Below, piece after piece: positions 26,591-34,590 of a DNA stretch of 64,000 bases (position 1 is its first letter; every line of letters begins with the position of its first letter). The position numbers and the translations under genes are program-made. Location: NCBI GenBank assembly GCA_963695175.1, contig CAVOGG010000002.1:124001-188000 (forward strand), given 5' to 3'. Under the pieces are notes generated by a model that made no database searches, was not told the origin of the DNA, and saw nothing but the letters and a program-made list of their open reading frames with translations. This stretch comes from Fodinibacter sp963695175 (lineage in GTDB: Bacteria; Actinomycetota; Actinomycetes; Actinomycetales; Dermatophilaceae).

Positions 26591-28137
26591 CGCGTTCCTT
26601 CGAGTGCGGTCAGGACGGCCGTGATCTCGTCGGGCATCCCTTCGTCGTCGTCCTTGGCGAGGCCGCCGACGGACACCACAGTACGACCCGGTTCGGGCCC
26701 CGGACCAACCCGCACGAACACCCGTCGACGACGGATGACCAGCGAGGCGACCAGCCCACCGAGCATGAGCAGTGCCGACACCAGGGTCATCGCCTTGCCC
26801 GGGTCGGTGCGGATGGACAGGCCCGCGAACCGCTCGACCCGGTCGAAGGTGATCGAGCCACGGCCGCCGGGCAGCTCGTAGGTCTGACCCGGGCTCAGCA
26901 GGATGCGCAGCTGGTCGGCGCCGTCCTTGCCGGGCACGGCAGTCATCGAGGCGGTGTCGAGCGAGTAGACCGACTGCGGGCTGCCGCTGGGGAACAGGTC
27001 GCCCTCGAAGGCGGTGAGCGCCAGCTTCGGGTCGGCCGCGTCGGGGAAGATCGAGTGCGGGCCCTGGTCGTCGATGACGCCGGTGGGGAGGAAGAAGCCG
27101 GCGAAGCCGAGCTGCTTCGGCTCGGCGCCGGGCACCTTGACCGCGCCGACCGAGGTGTAGTTGTTGTCCTGCGGCAGGAACGGCGTCGCGTCGGAGTAGA
27201 GCACCGTGCCCTCGCCGTCACGCACCGTGATGACCGGGGCGTACCCGTTGCCGAGCAGGAAGACCGACCCGCCGCCCGTCTCGAGCGGGTGGTTGACCCG
27301 GATGCTGCGCGGCTCGCTCGTCCCGTCGGCGTCGGTGAACGTCGTGAACGCCTCGAAGTCGCGCGGCGCCCCGAACTGGCCGGGGCTCTTGGCCTGCGTC
27401 TCGAACGTCGCGTCGAGCCGGTCGACCTTGATCGTGTACGGGTCCAGGTCGTTGACATCGACCCACGGCCCGGGGTTGAAGGTGTCGTAGCGCGACAGGG
27501 TGTTGGCGAACGTCTTGCCCACGGGCACGATGACGTCGCCCTTCCAGCCGAGCAGGTGTCCCCAGGCGACGCCGATGAGCACCCCGATGAGGGCGACGTG
27601 GAAGACCAGGTTGCCGGTCTCGCGCAGGTAGCCCTTCTCGGCCGACAGCGTCTGGTCGTCGTGGCTGTGCACCCGGTAGCGGCGTCGCTTCAGGGCGACC
27701 CGCAGCCGCTCGCGCACCTCCTCGACCTCGCCGTCGACGGTCTCCTCGCGGTGGGCGGCGAGCCGGTCGAGGCGGCGCGGGGCGCGCGGCGGGGCCGAGC
27801 GCGCCTGGTGCCAGAGGATCTTGGTGCGCGGCAGCACGCAGCCGATGAGCGAGACGAAGAGCAGCAGGTAGATCGCGGCGAACCAGGGCGAGGCGTAGAC
27901 CTCGAAGAAGCCCAGCCGGTCGAGCACCGGCCCGGCGGTCGGGTGGTCGGCGATCCAGGCCGTGGTGCGCGCCGGGTCGATCGAGCGCTGCGGGAAGGTC
28001 GACCCCGGGATCGCGCCGATCGCGAGCAGCAGCAGCAGGAACAGGGCGGTGCGCATGCTGGTCAGCTGGCGCCACATCCAGCGCAGCCAGCCGACCGGGC
28101 CGAGGCGCGGCTGCGCGACGTCGGTGCGGGCGCTCAC
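26587..28137 (-). CDS. resB: Cytochrome c biogenesis protein ResB
   Basis: 516 residues. Three N-terminal membrane helices (about 30-50, 85-105, 180-200), a large extracytoplasmic domain, and one C-terminal helix (about 440-460), as in ResB/Ccs1. Markers: LLAIGAIPGSTFPQ, FFEVYASPWFAAIYLLLF, and TGNLVFHVALIGVLIGVAWG. Partner of CcsB in System II haem ligation. The GTG at 28137 overlaps the ccdA stop (GTGA). Confidence 0.95.
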   Translation of the reverse strand: MSARTDVAQPRLGPVGWLRWMWRQLTSMRTALFLLLLLAIGAIPGSTFPQRSIDPARTTAWIADHPTAGPVLDRLGFFEVYASPWFAAIYLLLFVSLIGCVLPRTKILWHQARSAPPRAPRRLDRLAAHREETVDGEVEEVRERLRVALKRRRYRVHSHDDQTLSAEKGYLRETGNLVFHVALIGVLIGVAWGHLLGWKGDVIVPVGKTFANTLSRYDTFNPGPWVDVNDLDPYTIKVDRLDATFETQAKSPGQFGAPRDFEAFTTFTDADGTSEPRSIRVNHPLETGGGSVFLLGNGYAPVITVRDGEGTVLYSDATPFLPQDNNYTSVGAVKVPGAEPKQLGFAGFFLPTGVIDDQGPHSIFPDAADPKLALTAFEGDLFPSGSPQSVYSLDTASMTAVPGKDGADQLRILLSPGQTYELPGGRGSITFDRVERFAGLSIRTDPGKAMTLVSALLMLGGLVASLVIRRRRVFVRVGPGPEPGRTVVSVGGLAKDDDEGMPDEITAVLTALEGTR

Positions 28138-28907
28138 ACCGACACCTCGAAGCCGTTGACCAGCTCGGTCTGCAGCCAGGTGTTCATGCTCTGCCACAAC
28201 CCGGTGACCATGAGCAGGCCGACCAGCACGAGCATGACTCCCCCGACGACCTGGATCGTGCGCTGGTGCCGGCGCAGCCAGCCCGACGCGCGCCCGGCCC
28301 GGTCGAGCCCGGCCGCGATCAGGAGGAAGGGCAGGCCCAGCCCGAGGCCGTAGGCCACGGCGAGGACGACGCCGCGCCAGACCTGCGGGTCCACGGTGGT
28401 GCTGGCCAGGACCAGCACCGCCGCGAGGGTCGGGCCGGTGCACGGCGCCCAGCCGAGCGCGAAGACGGCGCCCAGCACGGGGGCGCCGGCCAGGCCGGCC
28501 TTGGGGCGCCACGCGATCTTGGCCTCGCGCTGGCTCCCCACCCCGAGGAAGACCAGCCCCATGAGGATGACGACCACCCCACCCAGGCGCATGAGCAGCG
28601 TGCGGTGCTCGATGAGCGCCCGGCCGGCCGTCGTGACGAAGATCGAGCCGAGCACGAAGACGGCGGTGAAGCCGACCACGAAGAGCAGCGCGCCGGTGAC
28701 CATCCGCCCCCGGGACTTCTCGGCGAGCGGCTCACCGGTCAGGCCGGTGACGTAGCCGAGGAAGCCGGGCACCAGGGGCAGCACGCACGGGCTGGCGAAC
28801 GACACCAGCCCCGCGAACGCCGCCACCGCCACGGCCAGCGGGAGCGCCCCGGAGGTGACCGTGTCGCCCGCGGCGAGAACGGCCGCGGTACCGGCGGCAG
28901 GGGTCAC
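28134..28907 (-). CDS. ccdA: Cytochrome c biogenesis protein CcdA (thiol-reductant carrier)
   Basis: 257 residues, six membrane helices. The redox cysteines are in SFASPCVLPLVPGFLGYV (helix 1) and GWAPCTGPTLAAVL (helix 4). It carries electrons from cytoplasmic thioredoxin to the extracytoplasmic TlpA/ResA protein encoded just upstream. The GTG start overlaps that gene's stop (GTGA). Confidence 0.95.
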   Translation of the reverse strand: MTPAAGTAAVLAAGDTVTSGALPLAVAVAAFAGLVSFASPCVLPLVPGFLGYVTGLTGEPLAEKSRGRMVTGALLFVVGFTAVFVLGSIFVTTAGRALIEHRTLLMRLGGVVVILMGLVFLGVGSQREAKIAWRPKAGLAGAPVLGAVFALGWAPCTGPTLAAVLVLASTTVDPQVWRGVVLAVAYGLGLGLPFLLIAAGLDRAGRASGWLRRHQRTIQVVGGVMLVLVGLLMVTGLWQSMNTWLQTELVNGFEVSV

Positions 28908-29506
28908 GAGCCGGCGACGACGTCGTCGACGAGGCCACGCAGGGTGGCGGCGGTGGCAGGTCCGTTGACCCGGGCCGCGATCCGGCCCTCGGTGTCGAGC
29001 ACGAGCGTGGTGGGCACGGTGGGTGCCTTGCCCTGCAGGGCCAGGATGGCGACCCCGGACTCGTCGCTCAGGCTCGGGTACGTGACGCCCGCCTTCTTCG
29101 CGAACGCGGCGCCGCGCGCCGGGTCCTCCCGGAAGTCGATGCCCATGAACTCGACCGGGGCCTTGTCGGCCTGCAGCCCGGCCCAGGTCTTCTGCAGGGC
29201 CGGGGCCTCGGCCACGCACGGCGCGCACCACGAGCCCCACACGTTGAGCACGAGCACCTTGCCGCGGGTCGAGGCGGCATCCCACGACGAGCCGTCCAGC
29301 ATGGTGCCCTCGAGGTCGACCGGTGCGCCGCGCTTGTCCACGGGAATGGTCTCGACGGCGCCGTCACCGGAGACGTAGCCCTTCTGGTCGCCGGCCTTGG
29401 CCTGCGCGGCCACCGAGTTGGGGTCCTGCGTGCACCCGGCGGCACCGAGGAGGAGCGCAGCGGCCGCGACACCGACGGCCCACCGCGCGGTGGGTCGAAC
29501 CGTCAT
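28904..29506 (-). CDS. resA: TlpA/ResA-type thiol-disulfide oxidoreductase lipoprotein
   Basis: 200 residues. Lipobox at LLLGAAGC with lipidated Cys25; thioredoxin-fold domain with active site WCAPC (VWGSWCAPCVAEAP) and cis-Pro in VPTTLVLD. It reduces apocytochrome c CxxCH cysteines before haem ligation, receiving electrons from CcdA. ATGA overlap with the upstream phosphatase gene. Confidence 0.92.
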   Translation of the reverse strand: MTVRPTARWAVGVAAAALLLGAAGCTQDPNSVAAQAKAGDQKGYVSGDGAVETIPVDKRGAPVDLEGTMLDGSSWDAASTRGKVLVLNVWGSWCAPCVAEAPALQKTWAGLQADKAPVEFMGIDFREDPARGAAFAKKAGVTYPSLSDESGVAILALQGKAPTVPTTLVLDTEGRIAARVNGPATAATLRGLVDDVVAGS

Positions 29507-30183
29507 GCGCCCGCCCCGGGCTGGGCCTGGTCGAGCAGCGAGACGGCCGGCTCGCTGTAGCTGAGCGAGAGCAGCTCGTCGTCGAGGAAGGTCAGCGAGG
29601 TGAGCGAGGCCAGCGAGCACTCGCGGTTCGCGGGGTTGTGCCACAGCGGCCGGCCCTCGGTGGCGAGCCGGATCATCCAGATCGGCGCCTGGTGGCTGAC
29701 GATGACGGCCTCGTGGCCCCGGGCGGCGGTGCGGGCGTCGACGATCGCCAGGCGCATCCGCTCGACGAGCTCGACGTAGGGCTCGCCCCACGACGGCCGG
29801 AACGGGTTGAGCATCTTCGGGTAGAGCCGGGGGTGCTTGAGGATGCCGGCGCCACCGGCGACCGGCAGGCCCTCGAAGGCGTTCTCGGCCTCGATGACCC
29901 GGGCGTCGAGGGTGACCTCGAGGCCGTGGGCGTCGGCGATCGGCGCGGCCGTCTCCTGGGCGCGCTCCAGCGGGCTGGAGACCAGGTGGGTGATGTCGTG
30001 GTCGGAGAGGTGCTCGGCGGCGAGGTCGGCCATCCGGCGACCGAGCGCGGACAGGTGGTAGCCCGCCATCCGGCCGTAGAGGAGTCGGTGCGGGTTGTGC
30101 ACCTCACCGTGGCGCAGCAGGTGCACCACGGTGCGCTGCGGGTCATCGGAGCCGGCGGCACCGACCTCGGGGGACGACGTCAT
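29503..30183 (-). CDS. Histidine phosphatase (phosphoglycerate mutase-like) family protein
   Basis: 226 residues. The catalytic LLRHGEVHNP motif (Arg24, His25) and the second His in VIVSHQAPI are present, with the DLAAEHLSDHDITHLVSSPLERA segment typical of the family. Substrate unknown. It is first in the cytochrome c maturation operon and is preceded by a -10-like GACAAT 6 nt before the start. Confidence 0.88.
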   Translation of the reverse strand: MTSSPEVGAAGSDDPQRTVVHLLRHGEVHNPHRLLYGRMAGYHLSALGRRMADLAAEHLSDHDITHLVSSPLERAQETAAPIADAHGLEVTLDARVIEAENAFEGLPVAGGAGILKHPRLYPKMLNPFRPSWGEPYVELVERMRLAIVDARTAARGHEAVIVSHQAPIWMIRLATEGRPLWHNPANRECSLASLTSLTFLDDELLSLSYSEPAVSLLDQAQPGAGA

Positions 30184-30189
30184 GCGCCG

Positions 30190-30195
30190 ATTGTC
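30190..30195 (-). promoter_or_regulatory. -10 element for the cytochrome c maturation operon
   Basis: On the minus strand GACAAT ends 6 nt before the ATG of the histidine phosphatase gene, with no ribosome binding site, consistent with a leaderless transcript for the phosphatase-resA-ccdA-resB-ccsB operon. Confidence 0.45.
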
Positions 30196-30213
30196 GCAAA
30201 CCAGGCTGGGTGC

Positions 30214-31563
30214 TCAGGCACGCGTCCCGGCACCGGCTCCGGCGGCGGCCCGGGCGGCCGCCGGGAGGGCCGCGACGACCCGCTCGACGGCGGCGTCGTC
30301 GTGCGCCCCGGAGACGAACCACGACTCGAACGCGCTCGGCGGGAGGTAGACCCCGGCATCCAGCATCGCGTGGAAGAACCGGCCGAACGCGGCGGTGTCC
30401 TGGTCGCGGGCGTCGTCGTAGGTACGCACCGCCCCGTCGCGGAAGTAGACGGAGAACATCGAGCCGGCCCACTGGATGCGGTGCGGAACACCGGCATCCG
30501 ACAGGGCGGCGGATGCCGCGTCGGCGATCGCGCGCGACACCTCACCGAGGCGGGCGTACAGGCCGTCGTCGCAGGCCCGCAGGGTGGCGAGGCCGGCGGC
30601 GGTGGCGACGGGGTTCCCGGACAGCGTGCCCGCCTGGTAGACCGGGCCGTCGGGGGCGAGCAGCGCCATGACGTCGGCGCGTCCGCCGAAGGCCGCGGCG
30701 GGGAAGCCACCGCCCATCACCTTGCCGAAGGTCATCAGGTCGGGGGCGACGTCGACGCCCTCGTGGCCCCACCAGCCGGCCCGGGCGACCCGGAAGCCGG
30801 TCATCACCTCGTCGGAGACCAGCAGGGCACCGTGCTCGGCGGTGACCCGGCGCAGGGCCTGGGTGAAGCCCGGGTCGGGCGGGACGACGCCCATGTTGCC
30901 GGCAGCCGCCTCGGTGATCAGGCACGCGATCTCGCCGCCCCGCGCCGCGAACACCGCCTCGAGGGCCTCGACGTCGTTGTAGGGGATGACGAGGGTCTCG
31001 GCGGCCATCTCCTTGGGCACCCCGGCCGAGTCGGGCAGGGCGAGGGTGGCGACGCCGGACCCGGCGCTGACCAGCAGCGAGTCGACGTGGCCGTGGTAGT
31101 GCCCGGCGAACTTCACGACGAGGCTGCGCCCGGTGAACCCGCGGGCCAGCCGGATGGCGCTCATCGTCGCCTCGGTGCCGCTGCTGACCAGGCGCACCTG
31201 CTCGACCGGGTCGACGCGGGCGACGATCTCCTCGGCGAGCAGCACCTCGTTCTCGGAGGGGGTGCCGAAGGAGAAGCCGCGCGACACGGCATCCCGCACG
31301 GCCTCGAGCACGGCCGGGTGGGCGTGGCCCAGGATCATCGGGCCCCAGCTGCAGACCAGGTCGACGTACTCCGTGCCGTCGACGTCGGTGAGGTAGGGGC
31401 CGCGACCGCTCGCCATGAAGCGGGGGGTGCCACCCACGGCGCGGAAGGCCCGCACCGGCGAGTTGACCCCACCGGGTGTCACCGCCCGGGCACGCGCCAG
31501 CAGGGCGGCGGATGCCGGGGCGTCGGTCGGGGTGGTCGCGTCGGTCGTCGTGGGGTGCGTCAC
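30214..31563 (-). CDS. hemL: Glutamate-1-semialdehyde 2,1-aminomutase
   Basis: 449 residues; PLP enzyme making 5-aminolevulinate, the second step of the C5 haem pathway begun by HemA. Class-III aminotransferase features: LVCSWGPMILGHAHP, SSGTEATMSAIRLAR, YHGHVDSLLV, SDEVMTGFR, and the PLP Lys in TFGKVMGGGFPAAAFGG. GGGAGG precedes the GTG start at 31563. It is its own unit, separate from the rex-hem operon. Confidence 0.96.
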   Translation of the reverse strand: MTHPTTTDATTPTDAPASAALLARARAVTPGGVNSPVRAFRAVGGTPRFMASGRGPYLTDVDGTEYVDLVCSWGPMILGHAHPAVLEAVRDAVSRGFSFGTPSENEVLLAEEIVARVDPVEQVRLVSSGTEATMSAIRLARGFTGRSLVVKFAGHYHGHVDSLLVSAGSGVATLALPDSAGVPKEMAAETLVIPYNDVEALEAVFAARGGEIACLITEAAAGNMGVVPPDPGFTQALRRVTAEHGALLVSDEVMTGFRVARAGWWGHEGVDVAPDLMTFGKVMGGGFPAAAFGGRADVMALLAPDGPVYQAGTLSGNPVATAAGLATLRACDDGLYARLGEVSRAIADAASAALSDAGVPHRIQWAGSMFSVYFRDGAVRTYDDARDQDTAAFGRFFHAMLDAGVYLPPSAFESWFVSGAHDDAAVERVVAALPAAARAAAGAGAGTRA

Positions 31564-31637
31564 CGCCCCATCCTCCCAGCCGCGGGTGGCACCCGCGGGC
31601 GGCGGGGTCGAGGCGGTCGGCGGCGGTCGGGAGTGGG

Positions 31638-32132
31638 TCAGCAGCCCTCGTCGGGGGTGGTCGGGTCGGCGGCGTAGGCGTCGCGGATGGCCTGCATCGC
31701 CTCACCCAGGGCCGCGAACTGCTGGGGGGTGAGGATGTCGACGAGGTGGCGCCGCACGCTGGCCACGTGCACGGCGGCGAACCCGGTGATCGCCTCCCGC
31801 CCCTCGTCGGTGAGCCGCAGCAGCACGCCGCGGCCGTCATCCGGGGCGGGGCTGCGCTTGACCCAGCCACGCCGCTCGAGGCGGGCGGCGGTGTGCGTGA
31901 CCCGGCTGCGCGACTGCACGATCAGGGTGGCCAGCGCCGACATCCGCAGCTGGCCCATCGCTGCCTCGGAGAGCATCGAGAGCAGCTCGTACTCGGAGAG
32001 CGAGATGCCGGTGGCCTGCAGGTCACTGTCGAGGGCCACGGCGAGCTCGCGGTTGGCCCGCAGGTAGGCGCGCCACGAGACCTGCTCGGCCTCGGACAGC
32101 CACTGCACCCCCTCGCTCTCCATGCCACCCAT
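31638..32132 (-). CDS. MarR-family transcriptional regulator
   Basis: 164 residues (or 161 from the ATG at 32123). Winged HTH with MSALATLIVQSRSRVTHTAARLERRGWVKRS and the wing DDGRGVLLRLTDEG. Such regulators respond to phenolics or oxidants. It is divergent from yceI, and the shared intergenic region carries a GTTGA-N4-TCAAC palindrome, so it probably represses yceI and itself. Both start codons lack a strong ribosome binding site. Confidence 0.9.
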   Translation of the reverse strand: MGGMESEGVQWLSEAEQVSWRAYLRANRELAVALDSDLQATGISLSEYELLSMLSEAAMGQLRMSALATLIVQSRSRVTHTAARLERRGWVKRSPAPDDGRGVLLRLTDEGREAITGFAAVHVASVRRHLVDILTPQQFAALGEAMQAIRDAYAADPTTPDEGC

Positions 32133-32233
32133 CGTGGCACGTCACCGGGGGTCGGCGTGCGGACTCACGGGGCCGTGGCCCGTCGAGCAATCCCACATCG
32201 TGAGATCGCGGAATGGAGTCGCCAGTGCGTTTG

Positions 32234-32247
32234 GTTGAAGCGTCAAC
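32234..32247. promoter_or_regulatory. Putative MarR operator and yceI promoter
   Basis: GTTGA-AGCG-TCAAC is a perfect palindrome. It overlaps a plausible -35 (TTGAAG, 32235-32240) that is 17 bp from a -10-like TTTAAC (32258-32263); a further TCAACC half-site lies at 32266-32271. The yceI ATG is at 32309. Binding here would block yceI transcription. The local AT content is clearly higher than in the surrounding genes. Confidence 0.65.
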
Positions 32248-32308
32248 TAAGGTGTGATTTAACCGTCAACCACCTAGTCCCTGAACCCCACGAAGCAAGG
32301 AGCTCGAC

Positions 32309-32852
32309 ATGACTGCCATTGCCACCCTGAACACCCTCACGGCCGGCACCTGGGCCATCGACCCGACGCACAGCGAGGTGGGCTTCGTCGCCCGCCACCT
32401 GATGGTCACCAAGGTCCGCGGCTCGTTCACCGACGTGACCGGCACCGTGCGAGGTCGGCGATGACATCACCAAGTCCGTCGCCACCGTAGTCATCAAGAC
32501 CGCCTCGGTCAGCACCGGCACCGCCGACCGCGACACCCACCTGCGCAGCGCCGACTTCTTCGACGTCGACACCTTCCCCGAGATCACCTTCGTCAGCACC
32601 TCCTACGACGGCGACACCCTCACCGGCGACCTGACCATCAAGGGCGTCACCAAGGCGGTCACCCTCGACGTCGAGTTCAACGGCGTCGCCACCGACCCCT
32701 GGGGCAACGACAAGGCCGCCTTCGAGGCCACCGGCGAGCTCAACCGCACCGACTGGGGCCTGACCTGGAACGCCAACCTCGAAAAGGGCGGCGTCCTGGT
32801 CTCCGAGAAGATCAAGCTCGTCATCGACGTCCAGCTCGCCAAGCAGGCCTGA
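32309..32852 (+). pseudogene. YceI-family protein, frameshifted by one base
   Basis: About 180 residues once repaired. YceI proteins are lipocalin-like beta-barrels that bind isoprenoid lipids. The N-terminus (TWAIDPTHSEVGFVARHLM, KVRGSFTDVTGT) and the rest (GDDITKSVATVVIKTASVST, DVDTFPEITFVS, GDLTIKGVTKAV) are in adjacent frames. One surplus G at about 32447-32449 (GTGCGAGG for GTCGAGG) explains it. There is no signal peptide. AAGGAG ribosome binding site. Probably a sequencing error given the otherwise perfect family match. Confidence 0.88.
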
Positions 32853-32894
32853 ACCACACCCACCCACACTGCGGACCCTCCACCGCAGCCACCA

Positions 32895-32932
32895 GGCCGC
32901 CGCCCTCCCCCACCCGGGGCAGGGCGGCGGCC
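32895..32932. terminator. Strong GC hairpin downstream of yceI
   Basis: Perfect 12-bp stem GGCCGCCGCCCT / AGGGCGGCGGCC around a 14-nt loop, starting 43 bp after the yceI stop. There is no T-tract, as is common for actinobacterial terminators. Confidence 0.7.
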
Positions 32933-33029
32933 TTGGTCGTCCCGGGGACGGTTCGGCACGATTTCGCCCAAACCGCCCGCATCGGCGCCGTCGGGGCGGG
33001 ACCATTGCGCAAAACCAGAGAGGATCGAC

Positions 33030-33456
33030 ATGGTGTTGCCCAGTGACGACCACGTCATCCTGCGTCAGTGGTTGGCGACCCGCGGCGTCGACGCGGGCGA
33101 GCTGGCCGGCGTCCTGGTCACGGGCGACCTCGACGCCCTGCTCGCCGTCGCCGGGTCCGAGCAGCGGCTCTCCCCGCTGGACGGTCAGTGCGTGGCCGAG
33201 GCTCGGGCGATCGCACGGGAGAGCCCGGTGTGGCCGGAGCTGAGCGACCTCGGCACCGCCGCCTGTGAGCTGCGGGTGGCCGCCGTGCTCGAGCAGGTGT
33301 GTGGCGCCCTGGGCCGGGCCGGCGTCCCGGCAAGTCCGTACCAGGGCCTCGGGCGTCACGTGGGGCCACGAGCTGCTCGAGGCGCAGGTGGTGCTGCGCG
33401 ACCTCGGCCCCCTGTACGCGCGGATGGCCTGGGACAGGTCGGGCCGCATCACCTGA
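33030..33456 (+). pseudogene. Small hypothetical protein, frameshifted
   Basis: About 141 residues after removing one surplus base near 33325-33350. N-terminal part VLPSDDHVILRQWLATRGVD and a helical core (AACELRVAAVLEQVCGALGRA) are in the first frame; VTWGHELLEAQVVLRDLGPLYARM and the stop are in the next. GAGAGGATCGAC ribosome binding site before the ATG. I recognise no family; codon use and base composition look genuine. It could instead be a real shorter protein. Confidence 0.5.
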
Positions 33457-33482
33457 GCCCTCGGACGTGGCGTGCGAGTGAG

Positions 33483-33575
33483 GTGCGCCGACGGACGGAC
33501 AAAGCGCCGTCCGATCGGGCTGCCCCACGCTCAGCGCGATGCCCCGACCACCCGGTTGTCCGTCCACCGGCGCAC
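33483..33575. repeat. Intergenic 20-bp inverted repeat
   Basis: Arms at 33483-33502 and 33556-33575 agree at 18 of 20 bases and enclose a 53-bp loop that itself has GC-rich self-complementary parts. It lies between the convergent hypothetical gene and hemB. It may act as a bidirectional terminator or be a dispersed element. Confidence 0.6.
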
Positions 33576-33613
33576 CCGCCCGGCGGTCGCGAGGCGAACG
33601 GACGGCATCCCGC

Positions 33614-34588
33614 TCAGAGGCGGGCGGCGGCCTCGAGGGCGTAGTAGGTGAGGATGATCGACGCGCCCGCGCGACGGATGCCGGTCAGGCTCTCCATCAT
33701 CACCCGGTCACGGTCGATCCAGCCGCGCTGCGCCGCCGCCTCGATCTGCGAGTACTCCCCGGAGATCTGGTAGGCCGCGACGGGGACCGGTGAGATCGCC
33801 GCGGCGGCCGCGATGACGTCGAGGTGCGGCCCGGCAGGCTTGACCATGACGATGTCGGCGCCCTCGTCGATGTCGAGCTCGAGCTCGCGCAGGGCCTCGG
33901 TGCCGTTGGCGGGGTCCTGCTGGTAGGTCGCCCGGTCGCCCACCAACGAGGACTGCACCGCCTCGCGGAACGGGCCGTACAGCCCGGAGGTGTACTTCGC
34001 GGCGTACGCGAGGATCACCGTGTCGGTGTACCCGGCGGCATCCAGCGCCGCACGCACGTACCCGACCTGGCCGTCCATCATCCCGGACAGCCCGAGCACC
34101 GGTGCGCCGGTGGCGGCCTGGGCCAGCGCCATCGAGGCGTAGCGATCGAGCGTCGCGTCGTTGTCGACCGAGCCGTCGGCGGCCAGCACCCCGCAGTGGC
34201 CGTGGTCGGTGAACTCGTCGAGGCACAGGTCGGCCATCACGACCAGGTCGTCGCCGACCTCCTGCACCAACCGCGCCAGTGCGACGTTCAGGATGCCGCC
34301 GGGGTCGTCGGCGCCGGACCCTCGCGCGTCCTTCGTGGTCGGCACGCCGAAGACCATGATGCCGCCGAGCCCGGCCTTGACGCAGCGCCGGGCCTCGACC
34401 ACGAGGGAGTCCAGGGTGTGCTGCACGACCCCGGGCATCGCGGAGATCGCCACGGGCGCGTCGATGCCCTCACGCACGAACACCGGCAGCACGAGCTCGG
34501 CCGGGTGCAGCCGGGTCTCGGTCACGAGCCGGCGGATCGCCGGGCTCTGCCGCAGCCGCCGGGGGCGCGAGGTCGGGAAGCCTGCCAC
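33614..34588 (-). CDS. hemB: Delta-aminolevulinic acid dehydratase (porphobilinogen synthase)
   Basis: 324 residues; condenses two 5-aminolevulinate molecules to porphobilinogen. Markers: RLRQSPAIRRLVTET, DLCLDEFTDHGHCGVL (metal-site region), AYAAKYTSGLYGPFREA with one active-site Lys, DIVMVKPAGPHLD with the Schiff-base Lys, and AYQISGEYSQI. The GTG at 34588 is 2 bp after the hemD stop; it is the last gene of the rex-hemACDB operon. Confidence 0.96.
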   Translation of the reverse strand: MAGFPTSRPRRLRQSPAIRRLVTETRLHPAELVLPVFVREGIDAPVAISAMPGVVQHTLDSLVVEARRCVKAGLGGIMVFGVPTTKDARGSGADDPGGILNVALARLVQEVGDDLVVMADLCLDEFTDHGHCGVLAADGSVDNDATLDRYASMALAQAATGAPVLGLSGMMDGQVGYVRAALDAAGYTDTVILAYAAKYTSGLYGPFREAVQSSLVGDRATYQQDPANGTEALRELELDIDEGADIVMVKPAGPHLDVIAAAAAISPVPVAAYQISGEYSQIEAAAQRGWIDRDRVMMESLTGIRRAGASIILTYYALEAAARL

Positions 34589-34590
34589 GC

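Noticed and set aside
32427..33452. 341-codon minus-strand frame across yceI and the next gene
   Set aside because: Runs through the yceI body, its terminator and the next gene; low-complexity Gly/Asp/Val translation, no family.
33030..33644. 204-residue protein without a frameshift
   Set aside because: After about residue 100 the translation becomes Arg/Pro/Ala-rich and non-protein-like, while the adjacent frame continues with a well-formed helix and a stop at 33454-33456.
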